A stretch of DNA of 64,000 nucleotides, from contig NZ_JACHWM010000007.1 of the NCBI RefSeq assembly GCF_014191355.1, forward strand, positions 186,001 through 250,000. Direction: 5' to 3'. Positions within the stretch are counted from its first letter, which is position 1. Each line of letters starts with the position of its first letter. The DNA is from Methylobacterium sp. R2-1 (GTDB lineage Bacteria > Pseudomonadota > Alphaproteobacteria > Rhizobiales > Beijerinckiaceae). The notes under the pieces were generated by a model. It was given only the letters and a program-made list of their open reading frames with translations. It did not search any database and was not told where the DNA came from. The position numbers were made by a program, and so were the translations under genes. This document shows, in pieces, positions 17,165 through 27,454 of this stretch.

Positions 17165-17494
17165 ATGCTGATCCAGCTCGCCGAGGACCTCCCGGCCTAC
17201 TTCTACGACGTGTTCGTCACCCGCTTCGATTTCTGGCTGGTGTTCGGCATCGGGGCGCAGCTCGTGTTCGGCTCGCGCTTCATCCTGCAATGGATCGCCA
17301 GCGAGCGGGCGGGCAAGAGCGTGATGCCGCTCTCGTTCTGGTTCCTGTCGATCCTCGGCGGGCTGATGACGCTGGTCTACGGCTTCGTGCGCCGCGAGCC
17401 GGTCATCATCATCGGCCAGGGACTCTCGACCGTCATCTACCTGCGCAACCTCGCCCTGATCTTTCGCGAACGGCGCCGCCCTCGGAAGGTTTGA
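17165..17494 (+). CDS. lipid-A-disaccharide synthase N-terminal-domain (LAB_N) protein
   Basis: 109 residues with three membrane helices. FDFWLVFGIGAQLVFGSRFILQW, SVMPLSFWFLSILGGLMTLVYG and PVIIIGQGLSTVIYLRNL (each described in part) match the stand-alone LAB_N (PF07578) family. These small proteins are found with ArnC/ArnT-type genes and are thought to act in lipid A or lipid-linked sugar modification, possibly as flippase-like or membrane scaffold proteins; the mechanism is unknown. It starts 4 bases after the GT2 stop, forming a three-gene operon. Confidence 0.88.
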   Translation: MLIQLAEDLPAYFYDVFVTRFDFWLVFGIGAQLVFGSRFILQWIASERAGKSVMPLSFWFLSILGGLMTLVYGFVRREPVIIIGQGLSTVIYLRNLALIFRERRRPRKV

Positions 17495-17509
17495 GGCGGG
17501 CTCGACGGC

Positions 17510-17983
17510 ATGTTCCCGACAGGTTCGGAGGCGGGCGATCCCGAGAGCATCGCCCACATCATCCAGGTGGCGCTTGCCCCCGCCTTCCTGCTCTCCGCGC
17601 TCGCGACCCTGCTCAATGTGTTCTCGACCCGCCTCGGCCGCGTCGCTGACAAGGTCGATGCGCTCTCGGCCACCCTGCCCGGCGCGGACGGAGAGGCGCG
17701 GGCGACGCTGGCCCGCCGCCTCGCCTACCTGCGGCGGCGCTCGCTCCTGCTCGATCTCGCCGTGGTGCTGGCGAGCCTCGGCGGTGTGATGACGGGGGCT
17801 GCCGTGCTGACCCTGTTCGTCGGCGCGCTCAGGGACGCCTCCGCAGCCTCCGTGCTGTTCGCCTGCTTCGGCCTCGCGCTCGCCTGCACCATCCTGGCGA
17901 TCCTGGCCTTCCTGGCCGAGATTCTTCTGGCCGGCCGGGGCATACGGCTGGAAGTCGAGCGCAAGCAGGATCGGGCGGGATAA
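17510..17983 (+). CDS. DUF2721 membrane protein
   Basis: 157 residues with three predicted membrane helices. The pattern IAHIIQVALAPAFLLSALATLLNVFSTRLGRVADKV (N-terminal helix and conserved R-x-x-R-x-x-D motif, described in part), then a cytoplasmic linker with ARRLAYLRRRSLLL, and two further helices, fits DUF2721. No function is established for the family. It begins 15 bases after the LAB_N gene, so it may be the last gene of that operon, though it is also found independently. Confidence 0.85.
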   Translation: MFPTGSEAGDPESIAHIIQVALAPAFLLSALATLLNVFSTRLGRVADKVDALSATLPGADGEARATLARRLAYLRRRSLLLDLAVVLASLGGVMTGAAVLTLFVGALRDASAASVLFACFGLALACTILAILAFLAEILLAGRGIRLEVERKQDRAG

Positions 17984-18038
17984 GAGGGGCCGCCTCGCCG
18001 CCGTCATCGCGAGCGGATGCGACCAGCCGCCCACAACG

Positions 18039-18920
18039 CTATCCGTCGAGCCGCTGCCCGAGCCGTCCGGCGAGGTCCTGGATGAACTGGAACGCCGTGC
18101 GCCCCGAGCGCGAGCCGCGGGTGGTGGCCCATTCGAGCGCCTCGGCCCGCACTCGGTCCGGCTCCACCTTCAGGCCGTAGCGCTCCACGTAGGCGCGGAT
18201 CATCGCCAGATATTCGTCCTGGCTGCATTTGTGGAAGCCGAGCCACAGGCCGAAGCGGTCGGAGAGCGAGACCTTCTCCTCCACCGCCTCGCCGGGATTG
18301 ATCGCCGTGGAGCGCTCGTTCTCCACCATCTCGCGGGCGAGCAGGTGGCGCCGGTTCGAGGTGGCGTAGAACAGGACGTTGCCGGGCCGCCCCTCGATGC
18401 CGCCATCGAGCGCGGTCTTGAGCGACTTGTAGGACGTATCGTCGGCGTCGAACGAGAGGTCGTCGCAGAACACCAGCCAGCGATGGGGGTCGTTCCGAAG
18501 CAGGCTCATCAGTTCGGGCAGCGCCTCGATGTCCTCGCGGTGGATCTCCACTAGCTTCATCGGCAGGCCTCCCTCCGGCCGGCGGGCGTTGATCTCGGCA
18601 TGGGCCGCCTTGACCAGCGAGGACTTGCCCATGCCGCGCGCGCCCCAGAGCAGCGCGTTGTTGGCAGGCAAGCCGCGGGCGAAGCGCTCGGTGTTCTCGA
18701 CCAGGGTGTCGCGGGCGCGGTCGATGCCGGTGAGGATGCCGATCTCGACGCGGTTTACCCGCAGCACCGGGATCAGCCGGCGCTCGGGCCCCCAAAGGAA
18801 GGCGTCGGCGGCGCTCGTGTCCACCTTCGGGATGGCGGGCGGCGCGGCGCGCTCCAGGGCTGCGGCGATCCGCTCCAGGAGCGGGAGAAGGTCAGCGGGC
18901 GTCGGCTCTGCGGCCATCAT
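18039..18920 (-). CDS. DUF815 family AAA-type ATPase
   Basis: 293 residues from the ATG at 18920 (a second ATG follows directly); GGAG lies eight bases upstream, better than an upstream in-frame ATG at 19025. Walker A GARGMGKSSLVKA (about residues 102-114), Walker B WLVFCDDLSFD, sensor-like YATSNRRHLL and a distinctive FGLWLGFHKCSQDEYL fit DUF815, a family of AAA-like ATPases of unknown substrate. It is divergent from yajC-secD-secF, an arrangement recurring in alphaproteobacteria. Confidence 0.88.
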   Translation of the reverse strand: MMAAEPTPADLLPLLERIAAALERAAPPAIPKVDTSAADAFLWGPERRLIPVLRVNRVEIGILTGIDRARDTLVENTERFARGLPANNALLWGARGMGKSSLVKAAHAEINARRPEGGLPMKLVEIHREDIEALPELMSLLRNDPHRWLVFCDDLSFDADDTSYKSLKTALDGGIEGRPGNVLFYATSNRRHLLAREMVENERSTAINPGEAVEEKVSLSDRFGLWLGFHKCSQDEYLAMIRAYVERYGLKVEPDRVRAEALEWATTRGSRSGRTAFQFIQDLAGRLGQRLDG

Positions 18921-19152
18921 GGGCGCTCCGGTTGCGGGAGGAGGGCGGCGGCCCTCGTTGAGGTGGCGCCTTTTAGGCCGAGGGCGGACGAAAGGGGAAT
19001 CGCGGCGGTGCGGCCCCGGATGCATCGCACCGCCGTTGCTTTCGAGTCGCCCGCCGCTATAGTCCGCGCGCTTTTCGGCAGGCTCGTCGTCGCAAGGCTC
19101 CGGCGTCGCCGGGCCTCACGGGCCGCATGCCCTCGATCAGGAGTGTTCGGCG

Positions 19153-19485
19153 TTGATCACCCCCGCCTTCGCGCAAGGAGCCGGTGCCGGAAGCGGCGCG
19201 GACGTCGCGTTGCAATTCGTGCCCTTCGTTCTGATCTTCGTGATCATGTATTTCCTGATCCTGCGCCCGCAGCAGCGCCGGCTCAAGGATCATCAGAGCA
19301 TGGTCAAGAACGTCCGCCGCGAGGACACCATCGTGACCACGGGCGGCCTCATCGGCCGTGTCACGAAGGTCGCGGACGATGCCTCCGAGATCGAGGTCGA
19401 GATCGCCCCGAACGTGCGCGTCAAGGTGGTGCGCTCGATGATCTCCGAGGTTCGCGTCAAGGGCGCCCCGGTCAAGGCCTCCTGA
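19153..19485 (+). CDS. yajC: Sec translocon accessory subunit YajC
   Basis: 110 residues. One membrane helix (about residues 20-38, FVPFVLIFVIMYFLILRPQQ) followed by the cytoplasmic YajC domain with TTGGLIGRVTKV. It joins SecDF-YidC to support protein export. The start is a TTG at 19153 with AGGAG nine bases upstream; this is unusual but is the only well-placed start. First gene of the yajC-secD-secF group; secD begins 66 bases later. Confidence 0.95.
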   Translation: MITPAFAQGAGAGSGADVALQFVPFVLIFVIMYFLILRPQQRRLKDHQSMVKNVRREDTIVTTGGLIGRVTKVADDASEIEVEIAPNVRVKVVRSMISEVRVKGAPVKAS

Positions 19486-19551
19486 GGCGCCACACGCGCG
19501 TGCCGGTCGTGACCGTCCGGTACCCATGACAAAAAAGTCGGAACCGGGCGG

Positions 19552-21153
19552 ATGCTGCGCTTCTCGAGAACAAAGATCGTCGCGACGCTCGCCGTCATCC
19601 TGATCGGCCTCAGCCTCGCGGTGCCGAGCTTCATCCCGGCCGACAGCCGCAAGGCCTTCATGGCCTCGCTGCCGTCGTGGTTCCCGAGCTGGATCATCCC
19701 GCAACGGGCGATCGTGCTCGGCCTCGATCTTCAGGGCGGCTCGCAGATCCTGCTGGAGATCGACCAGCCCGATCTCGTCCGCTCGATGGTCACGGGCCTG
19801 CGCGACGACGTGCGCCGCATCCTGCGCGAGGCTTCCGTCTCGCCCGAGGGCGGCATCCGCGTGATCAACCGCGGCGTGGAACTGCGCATCCCCGATGCGG
19901 CGGCCCGTGCCAAGGTGATGCCGAAGCTGCGCGAACTCGCCCAGCCGATCAACAATCCGCTGGCCGCCGGCGGCCAGACCCTGACGGTCAACGAGGCCGA
20001 GAACGGCGCGATCCAGCTCGTCCTCACCGATGCCGGCATCAACGACCGCACGCGGCGGGCCGTCAGCCAAGCGATCGAGGTCGTGCGCAAGCGCATCGAT
20101 TTCGGCGGCACCAAGGAGCCGTCGATCCAGCAGCAGGGCGCCGACCGCATCCTCGTCCAGGTGCCGGGCCTGCAGAACCCGCAGGAGCTGGAGGATCAGC
20201 TCGGCAAGACCGCCAAGCTCGAATTCCGCATGCTGGCCGACTCGCCGTCGGGCGACGTCGACATGCTGCCTTCGAAGGACGAGGGCGGCGCCAAGGTGCC
20301 GGTCGAGCGCCGCGTCATGGCCGATGGCAGCGATCTCACCGACGCGCAGCCCGCCTTCGACCCGCAGACCCATGAGCCGATGGTCAGCTTCAAGTTCAAC
20401 CTGCGCGGCGCCCAGCGCTTCGGTCAGGCGACCTCGGAGAATGTCGGCCGCCGGATGGCGATCGTGCTCGACGGGGTGATCCAGTCGGCCCCCGTGATCC
20501 GCTCGGCGATCACCGGCGGCTCGGGCCAGATCACCGGCAACTTCACCGTCAAGGACGCCAACGACCTCTCGGTGCTGCTGCGGGCGGGCGCGCTGCCGGC
20601 CAAGCTCACCGTGGTCGAGCGCCGCGTCGTCGGCCCCGGCCTCGGCCGCGACTCGATCGAGGCCGGCAAGATGGCGACCCTGGTCGCCGCCGGGCTCGTC
20701 ATCGCCTTCATGTTCGCGACCTACGGCACCTTCGGCTTCATCGCCAACATCGCGCTGATCGTCCATGTCGGCCTGATCCTGGGCCTGATGTCGGTGCTGG
20801 AGGCGACGATGACGCTCCCCGGCATCGCCGGCATCGTGCTCACCATCGGCACCGCGGTCGACTCGAACGTGCTGATCTACGAGCGCATGCGCGAGGAGGC
20901 CCGGTCCGGCCGCTCCCTGGTCTCGGCGCTTCAGGCCGGCTTCGACCGGGCGTTCGCCACCATCATCGACTCGAACTCGACCATGGCGATCGCTGCCCTG
21001 CTCCTGTTCTTCATGGGCTCGGGTCCGGTGAAGGGCTTCGCCGTGGTGTTCATCCTCGGCATCCTCACCACCGTCATCACGGCCGTGACGCTGACGCGCA
21101 TGATGATCGCGGTGTGGTACAACTGGTTCCGGCCCAAGGCCCTGCCGTTCTGA
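19552..21153 (+). CDS. secD: Protein translocase subunit SecD
   Basis: 533 residues, full length. It uses the proton gradient to complete translocation of exported proteins. N-terminal membrane helix (about 8-25), the conserved LGLDLQGGSQILLEI (about 59-73), the periplasmic P1 domain, and the six-helix RND-like C-terminal region with GTAVDSNVLIYERMREE (about 436-452) and the TMAIAALLLFFMGSGPVKGF stretch. Followed by a large inverted repeat before secF. Confidence 0.97.
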   Translation: MLRFSRTKIVATLAVILIGLSLAVPSFIPADSRKAFMASLPSWFPSWIIPQRAIVLGLDLQGGSQILLEIDQPDLVRSMVTGLRDDVRRILREASVSPEGGIRVINRGVELRIPDAAARAKVMPKLRELAQPINNPLAAGGQTLTVNEAENGAIQLVLTDAGINDRTRRAVSQAIEVVRKRIDFGGTKEPSIQQQGADRILVQVPGLQNPQELEDQLGKTAKLEFRMLADSPSGDVDMLPSKDEGGAKVPVERRVMADGSDLTDAQPAFDPQTHEPMVSFKFNLRGAQRFGQATSENVGRRMAIVLDGVIQSAPVIRSAITGGSGQITGNFTVKDANDLSVLLRAGALPAKLTVVERRVVGPGLGRDSIEAGKMATLVAAGLVIAFMFATYGTFGFIANIALIVHVGLILGLMSVLEATMTLPGIAGIVLTIGTAVDSNVLIYERMREEARSGRSLVSALQAGFDRAFATIIDSNSTMAIAALLLFFMGSGPVKGFAVVFILGILTTVITAVTLTRMMIAVWYNWFRPKALPF

Positions 21154-21172
21154 CGAACCCCGTTCGGGGACC

Positions 21173-21255
21173 GGAGTGCCTCACGAAACTCCCGGTCACC
21201 GACCAGTTTCTCCCCGGGCGCGACGGCGCGGCGGGAGTTTCGTGAGAGACACTCC
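21173..21255. repeat. long inverted repeat between secD and secF
   Basis: TCACGAAACTCCCG (21181-21194) is repeated inverted at 21232-21245, with outer arms GGAGTG (21173-21178) and CACTCC (21250-21255). The central 37 bases include a further GC-rich stretch. It could modulate the amount of secF relative to secD, or be an intergenic repeat; no T-run. Confidence 0.7.
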
Positions 21256-21336
21256 GCGGCCCGTTTGACCCGGGCCGCGCTACCGCTTCGTAAGGCTCAC
21301 GGCCCGCGTGCCGGCCTTCATGATCCGAGACCGACC

Positions 21337-22281
21337 ATGCGCCTGCTCCGCCTCTGGCCCGATGAATCGCATTTCGACTTCATGCGGTTCCGGCGCGTCA
21401 CCTTCCCGCTCTCGGCGGTGATGTCGGTCGTGACCCTCCTGCTGTTCATCACCGTCGGGCTCAATTTCGGCATCGACTTCAAGGGCGGAACCCTGGTCGA
21501 GCTTCAGGCCAAGGCCGGCCAGACAGCGGACGTCGCCGAGATCCGCCATACCGCCAACGGCTTCGGCTTCGGCGAGACCGAGGTGCAGGAACTCGGCGGC
21601 CAGGGACAGGTGCTCGTGCGCTTCCCGCTGCAGCCCGGCGAGCAGGGGCAGACCGCGGTGATGCAGAAGGCGCACGCCGCCTTCGACGCCCAGTATGATT
21701 TTCGCCGCACGGAAACGGTCGGTCCGCGCGTGTCGGGCGAGCTGGTGCAGTCCGGTACGATCGGCGTCGTGCTCTCGGTGCTCGCCGTTCTGCTCTACCT
21801 GTGGTTCCGCTTCGAGCGGGAGCTGGCGCTCGGCGCCATCGTCGGCACCCTGCACGACATCGTGCTGACGGTGGGCGTGTTCATCATCACCCGCATCGAG
21901 TTCAACATGACCTCGATCGCGGCGATCCTGACCATCGTCGGCTACTCGCTCAACGAGACGGTGGTGGTGTTCGACCGGACCCGCGAGCTGATGCGCCGCT
22001 ACAAGACCATTCCGGTGGTGGAACTCCTCAACCTCTCGATCAACTCCACCATGTCGCGCACGGTGATGACCTCGCTCTCCACCACCCTGTCGCTCGTGGC
22101 ACTGGTGCTGTTCGGCGGCGAGGCGATCAAGGGCTTTGCCGTGGTGATGCTCTGCGGCGTGGTGATCTGCACCTACTCGGCGATCTTCGTCTCGACGCCC
22201 GCGCTGATCTATATCGGTCTGCGCCTGTCGGGCTCGAAGGCGTCGCAGCGCGAGGCAGGCCTGCCGCAGGCGGCCGAGTAA
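21337..22281 (+). CDS. secF: Protein translocase subunit SecF
   Basis: 314 residues from the ATG at 21337 (MRLLRLWPDESHFDFMRFRR). N-terminal helix, then FGIDFKGGTLVEL (about 45-57), and the membrane region with TIVGYSLNETVVVFDRTRELM (described in part) and SLSTTLSLVALVLFGGEAIKGF, all signature SecF segments. Partner of SecD. An in-frame upstream ATG at 21265 would add 24 unconserved residues, including part of the intergenic repeat region. Confidence 0.96.
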   Translation: MRLLRLWPDESHFDFMRFRRVTFPLSAVMSVVTLLLFITVGLNFGIDFKGGTLVELQAKAGQTADVAEIRHTANGFGFGETEVQELGGQGQVLVRFPLQPGEQGQTAVMQKAHAAFDAQYDFRRTETVGPRVSGELVQSGTIGVVLSVLAVLLYLWFRFERELALGAIVGTLHDIVLTVGVFIITRIEFNMTSIAAILTIVGYSLNETVVVFDRTRELMRRYKTIPVVELLNLSINSTMSRTVMTSLSTTLSLVALVLFGGEAIKGFAVVMLCGVVICTYSAIFVSTPALIYIGLRLSGSKASQREAGLPQAAE

Positions 22282-22399
22282 GGCGCGGCGTGCGGCGAGG
22301 CGCGGAACACCGATCCGGGACGTTTTTCGCCGCCGCGACGGTTGAGAGTGGCGCCTGCGCGTCCGACATCGTCCGATATGGGATGGGGGGAGACGCGGC

Positions 22400-22798
22400 G
22401 TGAGCGAGGGACGGATTCCGGGTCAGATCCACGATGGCTTCCTGCCCGGCCGACACGGCATCGACGCCTACGGCAATGGCGGCTTCCGCTTCGGGCAGAT
22501 GTCCCATCGTGGCTCGATTCTGCTCCTGCCCTCCGGCGTGCGGGCCTGGGATGTGAGCGAGCCGGCCGCCATCGACGGGGCGAGCCTTGCCGCCGTCCTC
22601 GCCGAGGCCGAAGGGATCGAGCTGCTTCTCATCGGCACGGGCGCCGACATCGTCTTCCTGCCCGAGTCCCTGCGCCAGCGCCTCAAGGCCGCAGGCATCG
22701 GCCTCGACACCATGCAGACGGGGGCGGCGGCGCGCACCTACAACATCCTGATGGCCGAGAACCGCAAGGTCGCGGCTGCGCTGATCGCCGTCACGTGA
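22400..22798 (+). CDS. Mth938-like (DUF498/NDUFAF3-family) protein
   Basis: 132 residues, GTG start at 22400 after GGGGGGAGA. FRFGQMSHRGSILLLPSGVRAWDV (in part), LLLIGTGADIVFLPESLRQRL and TGAAARTYNILMAENRKVAAALI match the Mth938-like domain. The mitochondrial member NDUFAF3 is an early complex I assembly factor, and bacterial homologues commonly sit behind secDF, as here. A bacterial role in NADH dehydrogenase assembly is plausible but inferred. Confidence 0.88.
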   Translation: MSEGRIPGQIHDGFLPGRHGIDAYGNGGFRFGQMSHRGSILLLPSGVRAWDVSEPAAIDGASLAAVLAEAEGIELLLIGTGADIVFLPESLRQRLKAAGIGLDTMQTGAAARTYNILMAENRKVAAALIAVT

Positions 22799-22826
22799 AT
22801 TCCGAACGCCGCATGAGCCCCGCTCC

Positions 22827-23723
22827 ATGACGCGCCCCGAAACCCGAACCGAGACGAGCCCGGAGGCCGGCAACGGTGGGCTCGCCTTTGCCTTCCGGCA
22901 CTGCGAGGAGCTGGTGCGCGAGGGCGATCCGGACCGCTACTTCGCCGCGCTGTTCGCGCCCGCCGCCTTCCGCCCGCACCTGTTCGCGCTCGCCGCCTTC
23001 AGCCTGACCATCGCCCGCGTCCGCGAGGCGGCCTCGAACCCGATGGCCGGGGAGATCCGCCTGCAATGGTGGCGCGACGCGCTCCAGGGCGAGGCGCGGG
23101 GCGACGTGCGGGCCAATCCCGTCGCCGCAGCGCTGGAGGATGCGATCGTGACGCGCCGTCTCGGACGCCAACCCTTCGTGGACCTGATCGATGCCCGCGT
23201 CTTCGATCTCTACGACGACCCGATGCCCAGGGTGAACGATTTGGAGGGTTATTGCGGCGAGACCGCCTCCGCGCTGATCCGCCTCTCCGGACTCGTGCTC
23301 GCCGAGGGGGCCGAGCCTGGCGGCGCGGCGGCGTCCGGCCATGCCGGCGTCGCCTACGGCATCACCGGCCTGCTGCGGGCGCTGCCCTGGCACGCACGCC
23401 AGGGGCAGGTGTACCTGCCGGGCGACCTGCTGCGACAGAACGGGGTCACCCGCGAAGACATCGTCTCGGGCCGTGGCGGACCGGGACTGGTGCGCACCTG
23501 CGTCGAGCTGCGGGCACTGGCCCGCCGCCATCTCGCCGCCTGCGAGGCGGCCCGCGCCACCATCGCCCCTGCCGCCCGGCCCGCCTTCCTGCCGACGGCC
23601 CTGGTCGAGCCTTATCTCGCGGCGATGGAGCGTCCCGGCTACGACCCGCTCAACAGCGTGATCGAGATCGCCCGCTGGCGCCGCCTGTGGCGGCTGTGGC
23701 GGGCGGCACGTATGGGGCGATAG
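22827..23723 (+). CDS. squalene/phytoene-synthase-family protein (NDUFAF6-like)
   Basis: 298 residues of the trans-isoprenyl diphosphate synthase head-to-head family: RLQWWRDAL (about residue 76), the region around DLIDARVFDLYDDPMP, GYCGETASALIRL, and YLPGDLLRQNGVTREDI. The Asp-rich DxxxD motifs typical of active phytoene/squalene synthases are poorly kept (DARVFD and no clear second one), which fits the NDUFAF6-like branch rather than carotenoid or hopanoid biosynthesis. The position 28 bases after the Mth938-like gene supports a linked role in respiratory complex assembly; the alternative is a minor isoprenoid enzyme. Confidence 0.75.
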   Translation: MTRPETRTETSPEAGNGGLAFAFRHCEELVREGDPDRYFAALFAPAAFRPHLFALAAFSLTIARVREAASNPMAGEIRLQWWRDALQGEARGDVRANPVAAALEDAIVTRRLGRQPFVDLIDARVFDLYDDPMPRVNDLEGYCGETASALIRLSGLVLAEGAEPGGAAASGHAGVAYGITGLLRALPWHARQGQVYLPGDLLRQNGVTREDIVSGRGGPGLVRTCVELRALARRHLAACEAARATIAPAARPAFLPTALVEPYLAAMERPGYDPLNSVIEIARWRRLWRLWRAARMGR

Positions 23724-23781
23724 AAGAACGGTCTGGCTTCAGGTGCCCCTCCCCAGCTGGGGAGGAGCGTCATGCGCGACC

Positions 23782-24705
23782 TCAGCGCGCCTTCTTCGTC
23801 AGCTTCTGCGCGATCTCGAACATCTCTTCCGGCGCGTAGTCCGGTGCGAAGGCCGAGGGGATCCCGGTGAGCTGGTGGATCTTACCGCCGTCGGGCATGC
23901 CCTCCACGACCTCCAGCTCACCCGGCGGATCGCCCGGCAGCGCGTGCTCGCCGCTGTTCCAGATTCCGGCGATGTCGCGATAATCGTTCGGGCTCCAGGT
24001 ATAGAGCCGGCGGTGTGAACCCTCCTGCAGGTACTTCTGGGACTCGGGGATCTTGTCGAGGTTGATGTTCGGGGTCGGCAGGAACTTGTCGAGATCGACG
24101 CCGGTGATCTGCTTCAGCGCCAGTGCGTAGGCATGCGCGTGGACCGAGCCGCGCACGAGAAGATAGCCGCAGACCTCGCGTCCCGTCGGATCGGACAGGG
24201 TCTCGTAGACCCGCAGCTTGTGCAGCCGCGCACCGCATTCGAGATGGAAGTTGTGCAGAAGGTCGACCACAACGTTGCCCGTCGAGGTGATGAAATCGTT
24301 GTTCCAAGAGGCGCCGTTGCTGTTGATCGGCGCTGAGCCGCCGCCGTTCGAGAGGAAGGCCGCGGCGAGGCGGATGTCCTTCATGTCCTCGAAGGGCGCG
24401 CCCGAGATGTCGCCCCCGTCCGTTGTATCGCCGTCGTTGTCGGGGCCGTTGTTGAGCATGGCGACGCCGTTGCTCACGAGCTCGACGTGACCGAGCTCCT
24501 CCGCCGTGATGCTGGCGACGAGGCTGTAGAACGGCTTGAGCTTGTCCTTGCTGCGGAAGTTGAAGCTCTGGAACATGTAGTTCCCGAGCGTGGACATCTC
24601 GCCGTACTTGCCGCCGAGCAATTCCTGCAGCGCGGCGGCCGCGTTCGGATCCCTGCGTTTCGGGGCGGGAAGCTCGGCCTGTAACTTGTCGACGCGCATG
24701 AACAT
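23782..24705 (-). CDS. manganese (non-haem) catalase
   Basis: 307 residues. Ligand residues line up with Thermus Mn-catalase (E36, E70, H73, E155, H188): here E36 in KYGEMSTLGNY, E70 and H73 in ITAEELGHVEL, E156 in NFHLECGARL, and H189 in GSVHAHAYA. The dimanganese enzyme breaks down hydrogen peroxide in the cytoplasm. The ATG at 24705 has AGAGGAA about ten bases upstream; an in-frame ATG two codons later is possible. A short inverted repeat lies upstream. Confidence 0.95.
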   Translation of the reverse strand: MFMRVDKLQAELPAPKRRDPNAAAALQELLGGKYGEMSTLGNYMFQSFNFRSKDKLKPFYSLVASITAEELGHVELVSNGVAMLNNGPDNDGDTTDGGDISGAPFEDMKDIRLAAAFLSNGGGSAPINSNGASWNNDFITSTGNVVVDLLHNFHLECGARLHKLRVYETLSDPTGREVCGYLLVRGSVHAHAYALALKQITGVDLDKFLPTPNINLDKIPESQKYLQEGSHRRLYTWSPNDYRDIAGIWNSGEHALPGDPPGELEVVEGMPDGGKIHQLTGIPSAFAPDYAPEEMFEIAQKLTKKAR

Positions 24706-24799
24706 GGGAGGAAGTTCCTCTCGCTGCGTTCGGGATCACCCGGGGGCTTCCTGCGAGAACGGGACTATCCCAGCCCAGTTCCTGGCTTCGCCCGAACAA

Positions 24800-24819
24800 T
24801 CTCACACCTCGATGTGAGA
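24800..24819. promoter_or_regulatory. inverted repeat between Mn-catalase and lactate permease genes
   Basis: TCTCACA-CCTCGA-TGTGAGA, a perfect 7-bp inverted repeat in the 300-base divergent gap (24706-25005). It could be an operator serving either gene. Otherwise the gap holds no recognised feature apart from the GGGAGGAGGG ribosome site of the permease. Confidence 0.4.
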
Positions 24820-25005
24820 AGATGCGCTGTGGTGCGTCCGTGGCCCGTCACCGCGCGGTGCCAAAAAAGTGTCACCCGGCCAACATCGATCGGGACACGG
24901 AATGAATACATGATCACGTCCGTTGAGCGGGCTTGGCGGCTCTGCTAGCACCCTTTGCCAGAAGGTCCCGGCGCAAGATCGGGACATGGGAGGAGGGCAA
25001 GGCCC

Positions 25006-26745
<1,740 letters not shown>

Positions 26746-26769
26746 CGACCGGCTCGAAGACGGCACGAC

Positions 26770-26803
26770 AAAGCCCGCCCCGATCTCTCGGGGCGGGCTT
26801 TTC
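26770..26803 (+). terminator. rho-independent terminator after lldP
   Basis: AAGCCCGCCCCGA (26771-26783) pairs with TCGGGGCGGGCTT (26788-26800), loop TCTC, followed by TTTT. The A-run on the other side could make it bidirectional, also ending the DUF983 transcript. Confidence 0.88.
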
Positions 26804-26839
26804 GATTCCCGTCGGCCTTTCGGGCCGGCCTCGGCGGGG

Positions 26840-27277
26840 TCAGGGTCGGCCGGGCGCGTCCGGCTTCACCGTCGCCGCGGACGCCGCGGCCGGGCGTGCG
26901 AGCCGTCCCTCCTCGGCCCGGTGGACGTATTGGCTCGCCACCAGCCAGCCCTTGAAAAAGCGCAGGGGGAGGGTGCAGGTGATCAGGACCACCGGGAGCG
27001 TCAGGACGAAGTGGAGCCAGAGCGGCGGGTCGTAGGTCAGTTCCAGCCACAGGCCGAAGGCGACCGCCGGAATCGCCGTCGTCATCATCACGAAGAAGGC
27101 CGGTCCGTCCGCCGGATCGGCGAAGGAGAAGTCGAGCCCGCACACGTCGCAGCGCGGGGCGAGGTTCAGGAACCCCTTGAACAGGTGGCCCCGGCCACAG
27201 CGTGGGCAGGCGCTGCGCGCGGCGACGGAGAGCGGTGCCTGAGGCTCGTAGCGGGTTTCGTCACGGATGTCGGTCAT
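26840..27277 (-). CDS. DUF983 family membrane protein
   Basis: 145 residues from the ATG at 27277, preceded by CAGGAGC. Two Cys pairs, CPRCG (about residue 25) and CDVC (about 44), probably form a zinc site, then two membrane helices (about 60-80 and 85-108). This is the DUF983 pattern. In some bacteria DUF983 genes lie near cytochrome oxidase genes, but not here. Function unknown. Confidence 0.88.
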   Translation of the reverse strand: MTDIRDETRYEPQAPLSVAARSACPRCGRGHLFKGFLNLAPRCDVCGLDFSFADPADGPAFFVMMTTAIPAVAFGLWLELTYDPPLWLHFVLTLPVVLITCTLPLRFFKGWLVASQYVHRAEEGRLARPAAASAATVKPDAPGRP

Positions 27278-27454
27278 CACAAGCTCCTGACGGGGCAACC
27301 GGCGCCCATCGCGATGGTTCGCGCGGCCGGCCCGCAGGCCACCCATGCGGGACCGGCCGGATTTTTTCGAGCCGAGATTTTTTCGGACGCGCGGGATTAA
27401 ACGGCTGCATCGGCGCGTTCTCCCTTTCTACGCGCGCCACATCATTCCCCGAAC

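Noticed and set aside
22827..23723. Carotenoid or hopanoid biosynthesis gene
   Set aside because: Catalytic Asp-rich motifs are weak and no isoprenoid genes adjoin; position behind secDF and Mth938 favours an NDUFAF6-like role.
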